64,000 nucleotides of DNA from Cylindrotheca closterium (Eukaryota; Bacillariophyta; Bacillariophyceae; Bacillariales; Bacillariaceae): assembly GCA_933822405.4 (NCBI GenBank), contig CAKOGP040000002.1, positions 64,599-128,598 on the forward strand, in the 5' to 3' direction. Made by a program: the position numbers and the translations under genes. Within the stretch, counting starts at the first letter, position 1; every line of letters starts with the position of its first letter. Of this stretch, positions 1-8,801 are shown piece by piece. The notes below the pieces were generated by a model. That model had not been told where the DNA came from and did no database searches. It saw only the letters and a list, made by a program, of their open reading frames with translations.

Positions 1-1078
1 CGCAATAGAGCAGGATCAAGGGTATCAGCTCGGTTAGTAGCCATGATCACCTTGATGTTCGTTGTTTGATCGAAACCATCCATTTGATTTAGAAGTTCAA
101 GAAGGATACGCTGAACTTCTCGATCAGCACCAGTTTGAGCATCGAAACGCTTGGTCGCGATGGCATCAATTTCATCGATAAAAACGATGCATGGAGAGTT
201 TTCTCTTGCTAGGCGGAACACATCACGAACCATCCGGGGTCCTTCACCTAGGTACTTCTGGACAAATTCTGATCCCACCATGGCAATGTATGTTGCTTCC
301 GTGGCATTCGCAACTGCTTTTGCCATCATTGTTTTACCTGTACCAGGTGGACCATACAGCAAAACTCCACGAGGAGGATCGATTCCAATTTGTTGGTATA
401 GATGGTGCTGAATGAGGGGAAGCTCAATTGCCTCTCGAACTTCTTGCTTTTGCACATCCATACCACCAATATCTTTGTATGAAACGTCAGGCTTCTCAGC
501 CATAAGCTTTACAGTCGAATCACTCTCTGGCGGCAATATATCCACAAGCGAGTGAGAGTGTCTATGAAGAGCAATGCTCGTGTTTGGCTTGAGCTGCTCT
601 CTGTCAAGAGTACTTAAAATTCGGACGTAGTAGTTGGATCCAGCAGTACTGGAGACGATCCCATAGTTCGCATCAATCATTTCGTTGAATTGACCGATAA
701 CGAGAGGCACTGATTGAATACGACGAATCTCTTCCTTCGCACGGAGTAGTTCACGTTGAAGGTGTCTCATTTCATCTTTCAGGTACTCCTCCTGTAGCTC
801 TACAAACTCTAGTTGCTTCTCCAAGCCCTTCACTTCCTGATACATATTAAGAGGCTCTTCTTCTACAGCAGCTTTTGCCGCTTCATCGACAGCCTAATAT
901 CCAAACAAAGAGAGAAATGAGGTCAGACACAGGAAGCAAAAGAATTGATTCTCCATATTTCAATGTCACCAGCCTAATGTCAAGGCCCAGCAGTTCTTTG
1001 GCAAACGGACTTCTTAACGTATGATTATCAACGTACCATTGCATTGCTTGCCGCTGGTAAAACTGCTGCTGACGCCAT
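1..1078 (-). CDS. RPT3: 26S proteasome regulatory ATPase Rpt3 (PSMC4/6B), 3' part cut off by window edge
   Basis: One of the six AAA ATPases of the 19S base, which unfold substrates and feed them into the 20S core. Exon 1 is 1037-1078 (14 codons, start [10 protein letters not shown]). Intron 894-1036 has GTACGT and TTAG ends and is phase 0. Exon 2 runs from 893 off the left edge. Visible in order: an N-terminal coiled coil, the OB-domain segment around [12 protein letters not shown] and NYYVRILST, Walker A GPPGTGKT, Walker [12 protein letters not shown], then the sensor region ending near DTLDPALL. The [12 protein letters not shown] and [11 protein letters not shown] segments point to Rpt3 rather than other Rpt subunits. 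The small lid and the C-terminal HbYX tail lie outside the window. A second proteasome ATPase gene, Rpt4, lies about 19 kb away on the same strand. Confidence 0.93.
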
Positions 1079-1300
1079 TTTGCTTAATCTTTTCACAGGT
1101 GAGACCTTCTTGTTTTCACACCATCGCCCGTGGCGATCGGCAGAGAAGCCAAGCGAAAATTGGAAATGACTAGTCAGATCACAAAATACGGGGAACAAAT
1201 TCTAAATGGGGGATGAGGATAACTTGTCAATCGTATCATGTCGTAGTACTATTAGTATCAATATTACTACCCAAAGGATTGCGGCAGACACCTCCGACTC

Positions 1301-2689
1301 TCAGACCCAGCTTTCAAACAAAATACCAGCCTTCAAGAATTGATGTATTACGCACGGATTCCTGTTTGCTTTCTCGAGCACTGGCGCCCAAATGCCCAAC
1401 GGCACATGGTTGTCGTGCCGCATCAACAAATACCTCCCATGCCAGTTCAGATCGCATATACGTTCCATACTAGCATTTTTCTTCCCAAAGAAAGGAAATG
1501 GTCGTACTTCAGGGTGCACATGCAACATCTTTTCTAAGTGCTTCGGAAAGTCCTTAATGATTTTGTGATCCAAGTAGAGGCGAATGGGTTTTGGGAGTCG
1601 ATCCATAGCAATCACTTTTTCAAACTCCTTTTGCGATGTCTTTTCCCAAAACCAGAGGTCTTCAATTCCTGAACTTTCAGCTAACGCGACAAATAGTCTG
1701 GATAAGGACTCATCAGAATGAAATACATTGTGTACATCAAGTTTCTTCAGGGAATCACATTTCCGAAGACCCTTGGCAAAACGGCCTAGACACAGCTTTC
1801 TTGTCTCGTCCCTTCCACGATCATGCAGTTTAAGGCAAAGTAGATTCGATTTCCTTGAAAGCAGTTCCTCCATGGACTGTGATGATAACGGTCCAAACTG
1901 ACCCCGAACAAAAAGACTAAAGCTTGTCAACGCCGGATGTCCTGCCACAGTTGATATGATATCAGCGATGACCTTATCTGAGATATTGCACCTATCGAGG
2001 CCCAGCGTCAATTGTTCAAGCGACTTGTTTACAGTGAGACCTTCGCAAAACAAATCTTGGTCGAACTCTGTCATATCCCAAAGACGCAATTCTTTGAGTG
2101 TTTGTGACGTCGCCATCATTTCTTTCAGCGCAAGAGAGTCCCCAAGTGCCAACGCTCCGTCGCAGAAGTGGACGGAAATCGATTGAAGTCGTTCGTTTTT
2201 CGTGATGTCCGGAAATAGGATTGTTCCCCTTGGTCCAGTCTTAGCCGTAACGGATTCAGCAGTCAGTTCCAAGCACTTGAACAGACTTGACGAATTTGCC
2301 TTCCTGATAACACTGTGGGTGAATTCATAAGGCTCTGCAGAAGAATCTTCGCGGTCGATCGTGACTGCTAATGTTTCCCACAAGATGCCATGTCTCGAAA
2401 AATGATCAAATACGCGAACAATAGCGCCAGAAACCGATTTCGTTGTCGATAAGTTATCTACAGAAAACTGTCTCGGGTTCTGAATTCTTCTCGTTGCAAG
2501 CGCTAAAATCTGATCGGCGTCGACAACTGAACCGAAGCTATCGCACTCGAAATCGAAAGGGAAATCTTTTGTTGCTTGCTTCATGAAATCATTCTGAATT
2601 GCAATACACCGCATCATAATGGTGTTTTCGCCGTTTTGGAAGAAGAATAAAACCATCATGAATTCTGGCAATAAATGATGCCCTGACAT
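1301..2689 (-). CDS. Leucine-rich-repeat (RNI-like) protein, 462 aa
   Basis: Intronless gene. The open frame extends upstream to a GTG, but the first ATG (2689, MSGHHLLPEF) is taken as the start. The middle and C-terminal half contains irregular LRR units of ribonuclease-inhibitor type, such as LKELRLWDM, LEQLTLGLDRC, NLLCLKLHD and LKKLDVHNV, spaced about 28-35 residues apart. No kinase, NACHT or transmembrane segment is seen, and there is no signal peptide. Diatoms have many such LRR proteins of unknown role, so no function is assigned. It is divergent from the ribokinase-fusion gene, only 152 bp start to start. Confidence 0.7.
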   Translation of the reverse strand: MSGHHLLPEFMMVLFFFQNGENTIMMRCIAIQNDFMKQATKDFPFDFECDSFGSVVDADQILALATRRIQNPRQFSVDNLSTTKSVSGAIVRVFDHFSRHGILWETLAVTIDREDSSAEPYEFTHSVIRKANSSSLFKCLELTAESVTAKTGPRGTILFPDITKNERLQSISVHFCDGALALGDSLALKEMMATSQTLKELRLWDMTEFDQDLFCEGLTVNKSLEQLTLGLDRCNISDKVIADIISTVAGHPALTSFSLFVRGQFGPLSSQSMEELLSRKSNLLCLKLHDRGRDETRKLCLGRFAKGLRKCDSLKKLDVHNVFHSDESLSRLFVALAESSGIEDLWFWEKTSQKEFEKVIAMDRLPKPIRLYLDHKIIKDFPKHLEKMLHVHPEVRPFPFFGKKNASMERICDLNWHGRYLLMRHDNHVPLGIWAPVLEKANRNPCVIHQFLKAGILFESWV

Positions 2690-2701
2690 TTCCGATGACG
2701 T

Positions 2702-2723
2702 GTACACGTGTACGATACCGGTA
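2702..2723. promoter_or_regulatory. Two palindromes in the LRR / ribokinase divergent promoter
   Basis: GTACACGTGTAC (2702-2713) is a perfect 12-bp palindrome around a CACGTG core, the typical bZIP/bHLH G-box. TACCGGTA (2716-2723) follows 2 bp later. An AT palindrome, TATTTTTAAAAATA, starts at 2722. All lie in the short gap between two divergent ATGs, so a shared promoter is likely. Function is inferred from position and symmetry only. Confidence 0.4.
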
Positions 2724-2841
2724 TTTTTAAAAATATCCTTTGCGAGGCAAGACCGCCGACTGACAGGCTGTATATTTTAAAGACTAAACAAGATCAAGAT
2801 CTGTAAGAATCGATCATCAACAACAAAAACGACTTCTCAAC

Positions 2842-4981
2842 ATGAATTGGAAACTATTCCCATGCCTTCTGCTAAATCTTCTTCTTTGCCCTGCCCACTC
2901 GAATATTCTAGTCATCGGCTCTGCAAATGCTGACACATTCCTTCCAATTGCTAGACTTCCAACTGAGGGTGAAAATCTGACGCTGCTTCCAGGCAAACAC
3001 CCTCAAATCGATCTTCCTGGTGGCAAAGGGTGCACACAGGCTGTCGCTGTATCCAAGCTCACGGATAAGAGTTGCAAGTTTGTTGGACAGCTCGGGATGG
3101 ATGATGCGGGTAGTGTGTTGATCAAGGCTCTACAGGACGCCGGGGTCGATACTGAGGGCTGTCGCCGTCACAGGCACCTGCCTACTGGGCGTGGGTATGT
3201 CTTCTTGACAGAAAGCGGTTCAGTCAGCGCTGTTGTGAGCGGAGGGAGTAACATCGAAGGTTGGTCAGAATGGACTGAGGATTCGAAAGAGCCAATATCC
3301 CAAGAAGAGATCGACAGCCTGTTGGAAGGTGTTACTTGTATAATGCTTCAACGTGAGGTACCCGAGTATGTGAATCTACTAATTGCATCACGTGCCAAAC
3401 AGAAGGGGGGTATCACAGTAATACAAGATGTCGGTGGTGAAGATAGACCTATCTCGGATGAGATGTTGCAACACTGCGACTATTTGATGCCGAATGAAAG
3501 TGAATTGCATAGACTAGCGGCATCTTTTCCTGATCCATCAGCTACCGCTGACAATTACATTTCATGCGCAAGGCTACTGCAGAAGAGGGGAGCCAAAAAT
3601 GTTCTAGTCACACGAGGATCCAAGGGCTCGACGTTGGTAATGGAAGATGGCGCTTTGATATACCAGCCAGCGATTGCTGTTTCAGCCGTCGATGTAATTG
3701 ACGAAACTGGAGCTGGAGATTGCTACCGTGCAGCGTTTGCTGTAGCTCTTTTGGAAGGTCAAAGCTTGCAGGCATGTATGAAGTTTGCAAGCGCTGCGGG
3801 TGCCTGTTCCGTCCAAGTAAATGGAGTAAGTCAATCTGTAGATGTATCCAAGTGTGGGATCGACTGAATAAATCTTTTCATACTTTTTATTTTCAAATAA
3901 CCCAAAGGCTGTCCCATCGACGCCCACACGTGACGAGGTAGATTACTGTGTTACCAAGGGCAAGCAAACAAAGCGGGTCCTAGTGGTTCCAAGAGGTGGC
4001 TACAAAAATGATGACTTTCCATTCCTCATCGGGTCACGGCTGAATTCAATGAAGGACCGCCCGGAATTGTGGGCACACAGTCTAGAGAATCCACGTGACT
4101 ATGTGAAGCGCCAGGTAACTATTCCTGGTCTCACATGTGTCGACTTCAACTATCCGCAACACTTTCACTCATGGAGCAACAAAGAGGCAAAGGCTGCGTT
4201 AGACGAGGCAGGTTTGGTTGCTGGTGCGGTATGCTTAAGGTATCCAAGTAAATTTGCCCGAGGTGCAATGAATCACCCAGATGTAGATTTGAGAAAGGAA
4301 GCAATTGAATTAACCAAAGAGGCTGCTCGAACCGCCATCGATTTGGGATGTTCGGAAGTTGTTGTTTGGTCTGCATACGATGGCTACGATTATCCATTCA
4401 CAGTAGATTACGATGAAAAGTGGCAACAACTAGTCGATGCCTTTCAAGAAATCTGCGACGCATTCCCAGGAATCAAATTTTCGTTGGAATACAAGCCAAC
4501 GGATGAGAACACACGTTTCTTCACTGTCCCAAGCACTGCTGCAGCCCTCTTGTTGGTGCAAGACATCGACCGACCAAACATGGGCTTAACTTTGGACGTA
4601 GGCCATATGCTTATGTCCGGTGAGAATCCGGGACAATCCATTGCAATGGTAGGAAAGCGAAAGAAGTTGTTTGGGGTCCAGCTCAACGATGGTTACACAA
4701 GGCTAGCCGCTGAAGATGGCATGATGTTTGGATCAGTTCATCCATCCATGGCTCTTGAGATCATGTATCAGCTTTACCGAAGTGACTTTGATGGTCACTT
4801 TTATTTCGATACTTTCCCACAACGATCGGATCCAGTTGCAGAAGCTGTGTACAATATCGAGCAAGTGAAACGATTTTGGAATGCTGCCACCTCCATCTCC
4901 GTAGACAAACTTGCGGGCATTACTGGAGAGCACGATGCCATAGGTTCCTTGAAGATGGTAGACGAAGCTTTGAGAAAGTGA
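2842..4981 (+). CDS. Ribokinase (PfkB) fused to a xylose-isomerase-like TIM barrel, with signal peptide, 685 aa
   Basis: Exon 1 is 2842-3825. Intron 3826-3907 (82 bp, GTAAGT and AAAG ends) is phase 0. Exon 2 is 3908-4981. Without splicing the kinase frame stops at 3867; splicing restores the normal ribokinase end (CSVQVNGAVPSTPTRDEV) and runs straight into a second enzyme domain. Residues 1-20 are a hydrophobic signal peptide. The PfkB domain (about 21-340) shows the DLPGGKG substrate motif and the DETGAGD catalytic motif with its Asp base. The C-terminal half (about 365-685) is an AP-endonuclease-2/xylose-isomerase-type barrel with candidate metal ligands in LEYKP, LDVGH, QLNDG and FDTFP. 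Inference: one chain isomerises or epimerises a sugar and phosphorylates it. The exact sugar is unknown. The signal peptide with Asn at +1 suggests a secretory or periplastidal location rather than the stroma. Confidence 0.85.
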
Positions 4982-5099
4982 TTCTTATGAAATACATGCG
5001 TGACGTAGCTTGACAAATTTATCATTTAATTACTGTAGTTTGAAGTTGCTGGAATATCATCGAAATCATTTCCTTGTTGAATAATTTGCAGGTTGAAAC

Positions 5100-7568
5100 T
5101 TAGTTCCTAGATCGAGACCTGGAACGGGAGTAAGAGCGAGACCGGGATGAGGAATAACGCTTTCTTCGACTTCGTTTGTCCCCCTTAGATTCCTTTGGTT
5201 CCGACGATTTCGAATTTTCTGAAGGAGAACGGCGTTTTCGGCTTTGTCTATTGCCATCACGGCTCCGCGATGAGGAAACAGATCGGTCCTTACGGCTGCG
5301 TCCTTTTCTGGGAGAGTCTCGATTATTGAGCTTGCCACTTCGACCCACTTCATCTCGAAGTGGAGAAGGCGATCGATCGCGATTGTTTCCCTTGTCATCA
5401 CGCTTGGATTTGTCGCCAGAAATTTCGGCTCGTACAATCTCCTTCGGTGGCGAAACAGATCGTGAGCGACTGACCTTTCGTTTGCTGCGAGATCCACGTT
5501 TGCGACTCGGAGAATCCGATCTTGAACTGGAGCTTCCAGAGCTAGAGCTGCGAGAAGAACTAGAGTACCTTCTTCTGCGCCGCGAGGATCGCTTACGCCG
5601 TGATGCCGAGGAATACGAGCTCGTGCTGGAATAACTTCTCGAACTGGATGAAAAAGAGCCACTGGAGGAACTACTGGAAGTCGACGAGGAGGAAGAAGAG
5701 GACGATGACGACGAACTGGAGTCAGAGTCGGAATCGTCTGTTTTCTTGGCCAACGCAGCTTCCTTGGCCTTTTGCATGAGAAGCTTGGGTGCATTCTTCA
5801 AGAACTCGCGTAGGTCGTCGGTCAAAGGACCCAAACCAATCGACGTGAAAAAGTTGATGGCATAGCGCGTATTCCGAACATTGTCTTTTGGAAACATTCC
5901 AGCATACCATTCTTGGTACTCGGCATCTTCTACTTCGAATCTCTTCTTCAATTTGGAAATACCCATGGCTTCTGCCATCTCCTGGACCACAATCTTGAGA
6001 AAGATACGAGACGAAGATGTTGTTTCGTCCTCGTTCAAATGGACATTGGACAACACACTCCATGGCATCGAGTCCGTGTGCAACAAATGAGCGTATAGCT
6101 TGGCAACATTTCGCAATTTGTTTGTTTCCAAGCGATGAATCGTTGTGTACTGTTCCCCAAACGAAACCATGAATGCATCCTTCCAGCGATCATCCAGTAA
6201 ACAGAATCGAGCTGCAATCAATCCATAGTACCGCAAAAAGGTTCTCTCCTGAGAACAACATTCAATCAACATGTTAATGAGCTCCGACTCGCGACCCGGT
6301 GGAATTTCGATTTTAGCAAGCTTGTGAGCACATTCTTCAAAGGTGGCACTAGACATGATGGTCAAGTAGATGGTTCGTCTTAGATGCACCAGATCGGCTT
6401 CTGTGAGATCTTGAATGGGTTGTTGCATTTTTTGCGAGGGTGTTTCTGGTATCGCTTGATCTTCCACCTCGCTTGCACTAGAATCGCTCTTGCTACTGTC
6501 GTCGTCAGAATCATCATCATTATTATCATCCGAATCATCGTCTGAATCGTCATCACTACTGTCCCCTTCCCCAAGAATTTCGGCCCGAATGGCATTCCAC
6601 TCGTTCGTGGATTCTTCAAAGTTATTGTCAAAGGAAAAGATATCCAATGATTCCTCCTTTTTAATATCTTCGTCGTCAAGTTCAATTTCGTGCGTGATTT
6701 GATCGTCTCGTTCCACCAAATCGAGTTCATCAATGACTGGTGGAAACTCCTTGAAGCCATTCTTGCGCTGTTTCAAGAGCTGCTCCATTTTGTATTCGAC
6801 TCTCTTGTTGAGATTGCCTTCATGAAGTAATGCTCGAAGTCGTTCGATACACGCTCGCACTCCAGCCGGACTGACTTCCAACAAAGCTTGTCCCGTTACT
6901 TGCAACAATTGAATGGCCACTTCCACAGAATCGTCCGTAGGCTCTCCGTCCAACAAGACACTCAAGAGTTGCAATACAATGAGCTCATGCACGACTGCTT
7001 GATGAAAGAGATGCGCCAAAAAAATGCAAATGGCTTGACACGAGGCTCTTTCACGACGCTTGTAGTAGCGCCGAAAGGCCAAGATGGATCGCTTGATGAC
7101 CAACTCTCCAACCTCTGGTAATTTCGTATTGACGACAGACACGACGGCCGCATAGACATTGGAAAATTTTGGAGAAGTCACAGCAGCGTGCAGTATGTTC
7201 TTGCAGAGGACGCCCCGCAATCGCACCAAATTGACCTGTTGAAAGAGTTCTTGAATCAACGGTTTGATCGTGCCCGCATTCAAACGATTGATGGTTCCAT
7301 GAATGACACGTTTTTGTGCTTGCCAACTTTCTTTTTGTTTCTGGAGTGAAGAAGCCGCAGAAACTTCTCCTTGCTCCTCTTCTTCCATTTGCTGTTGCTG
7401 AAGCATCCTGCGTTTGGCGGGAGGCATGTAGACTCCAGGATTGAGAAGAGGACGCTTCAATATTTCCTTTTGGCCTTGAATGCCAAGGGCTTGGGCGTCA
7501 TCTTCTATTTCACCATCTTCAGCAGCCCTTCTCTCTTGGCTATTACTACTGCTAGTCATTGCTACCAT
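5100..7568 (-). CDS. CWC22: Pre-mRNA splicing factor CWC22 (MIF4G + MA3 + RS tail), 822 aa
   Basis: Spliceosome component needed for the first catalytic step; in animals it recruits eIF4A3 for exon-junction-complex deposition. A single long exon starts at ATG 7568, with a second in-frame ATG 9 bp later. Residues about 90-290 form the MIF4G domain (WQAQKRVIHGTINRLN, LRGVLCKNILHA, FRRYYKRRER). A very acidic Asp/Ser tract follows (about 340-375), then the MA3 domain (about 390-600). The last 200 residues are Ser-rich and then RS/SR-rich, as in SR-type splicing factors. The Asp/Ser and RS tracts produce several long false frames on both strands. It is divergent from the TauE/SafE gene. Confidence 0.93.
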   Translation of the reverse strand: MVAMTSSSNSQERRAAEDGEIEDDAQALGIQGQKEILKRPLLNPGVYMPPAKRRMLQQQQMEEEEQGEVSAASSLQKQKESWQAQKRVIHGTINRLNAGTIKPLIQELFQQVNLVRLRGVLCKNILHAAVTSPKFSNVYAAVVSVVNTKLPEVGELVIKRSILAFRRYYKRRERASCQAICIFLAHLFHQAVVHELIVLQLLSVLLDGEPTDDSVEVAIQLLQVTGQALLEVSPAGVRACIERLRALLHEGNLNKRVEYKMEQLLKQRKNGFKEFPPVIDELDLVERDDQITHEIELDDEDIKKEESLDIFSFDNNFEESTNEWNAIRAEILGEGDSSDDDSDDDSDDNNDDDSDDDSSKSDSSASEVEDQAIPETPSQKMQQPIQDLTEADLVHLRRTIYLTIMSSATFEECAHKLAKIEIPPGRESELINMLIECCSQERTFLRYYGLIAARFCLLDDRWKDAFMVSFGEQYTTIHRLETNKLRNVAKLYAHLLHTDSMPWSVLSNVHLNEDETTSSSRIFLKIVVQEMAEAMGISKLKKRFEVEDAEYQEWYAGMFPKDNVRNTRYAINFFTSIGLGPLTDDLREFLKNAPKLLMQKAKEAALAKKTDDSDSDSSSSSSSSSSSSSTSSSSSSGSFSSSSRSYSSTSSYSSASRRKRSSRRRRRYSSSSRSSSSGSSSSRSDSPSRKRGSRSKRKVSRSRSVSPPKEIVRAEISGDKSKRDDKGNNRDRSPSPLRDEVGRSGKLNNRDSPRKGRSRKDRSVSSSRSRDGNRQSRKRRSPSENSKSSEPKESKGDKRSRRKRYSSSRSRSYSRSRSRSRN

Positions 7569-7826
7569 ATCGACACCCTAACGAAGCCGCAAAGATGGGT
7601 TGGTACTGCGTATAGCGTTTGGATATGCAATACATATTGCGATGTCCACATGTGGTGTGGCTTACAAACGTTGGGACTGTTCCAGTACTTCCTCCTTTGT
7701 TGGGGACCATCAGACCACCCCCGTTTTTTAAAAATGTGTCCAAAAAGCACACTTTTTTGAAAACTTACTTTCAAAAAGAAACAAAAGCCCAAAAGCCACC
7801 CTCAATTTCATTCAACCAACACCACC

Positions 7827-8723
7827 ATGGCTTTCAACAAGGAAGACTCCATGGCAAACTTTGTGCAACAGGCCACTGATTTCCAAGGAAAAATTATGAT
7901 TTTGATCTGCCTTTCGGCAATCATGGGCTTGGGAAAAGGCGGTGTCCCAGGCTTTGCCACGGTTGCCACAGCCTTGGTGGTTGCCACAGCCCCTCGAGAC
8001 GTTCAAGGTGGCTTGGGGTATTCTGTGGCATTAATGGTGCCTATTCTGACCATGATTGATGTTTATGCGGCCTGGTTGCACCGCAAGTGTCTGGACTGGT
8101 CGTCCATTTGGCAACTACTGCCATTGTCGTTTGTGGGAATGTTTTTGGGGCAGAAGTTGGACCAATACTTGTCGGATCGGTCGGCGAGAATCATTGTGGG
8201 GTCCATTTTGCTGTCCATTTTAATATTGCGCATCAAGGATATGATACCTTCTTCGCTTGCCTCAAAAGTCCCCTCTGTCTTTGGCAAGAAGGAAAAGGTG
8301 GAAGGAAGCCTTCCCCTGATGCGACATGAAACACCAACAGGGTCCAATCCGTCACAACAAGGATCAACACTAGTCTGGGCTTGTATCGTGGGGTTGTTTG
8401 GAGGAGCAGCTACCATGTTGACAAATTCAATGGGTCCAATTCTTAATGTTTATTTGCTTAGTGTTCGCAAGTTGCCGCCAGAATCCTATATTGGGTCAAG
8501 GGCCATGTTCTTTTGCTTTTTGAACGTTGGGAAACTTCCAATGCGATTCGTTGGGGGGACTCTGGGATGGCCCATGATGCCATTGGCGTTTGGTTTAGGA
8601 TTGGTTGCTATTATTGGTGTATATTGTGCCAAACCAATCATGCTTAGCATGTCACCAGATACCTTTACCAAGTTGGAGCTTTTAGTGGTGGTGCTATGTG
8701 GTTTCAAGTTGCTCTTGTTCTAA
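7827..8723 (+). CDS. TauE/SafE-family membrane transporter, 298 aa
   Basis: Single exon. The family (formerly DUF81) exports or imports sulfur-containing organic or inorganic anions such as sulfite, sulfoacetate or taurine-derived compounds. The sequence has about eight hydrophobic segments in two halves. The N-terminal half carries a glycine-rich GLGKGGVPGF motif and the C-terminal half carries a related GGAATMLTNSMGP loop, matching the internal duplication of the family. The loop between halves (about 150-180) is hydrophilic. There is no clear organelle-targeting extension before the first membrane segment, so the membrane it occupies is unknown. It shares a 258-bp divergent promoter with CWC22 and converges with the armadillo gene 78 bp downstream. 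Substrate is not predictable from sequence. Confidence 0.85.
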   Translation: MAFNKEDSMANFVQQATDFQGKIMILICLSAIMGLGKGGVPGFATVATALVVATAPRDVQGGLGYSVALMVPILTMIDVYAAWLHRKCLDWSSIWQLLPLSFVGMFLGQKLDQYLSDRSARIIVGSILLSILILRIKDMIPSSLASKVPSVFGKKEKVEGSLPLMRHETPTGSNPSQQGSTLVWACIVGLFGGAATMLTNSMGPILNVYLLSVRKLPPESYIGSRAMFFCFLNVGKLPMRFVGGTLGWPMMPLAFGLGLVAIIGVYCAKPIMLSMSPDTFTKLELLVVVLCGFKLLLF

Positions 8724-8801
8724 CAAATCTATTGTATTGTCCAGAGAAGATTGGCTGAAAAGTGAAGCTATGAGTGCCTGTTTTGGATATCAAGCGTAAA
8801 G

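Noticed and set aside
3608..3927. Minus-strand frames overlapping the ribokinase fusion
   Set aside because: Shadows within coding sequence and the intron.
5066..5794. Arg/His/Pro-rich minus frame of 242 codons
   Set aside because: It overlaps the RS-rich tail of CWC22 in another frame; repetitive composition removes stops.
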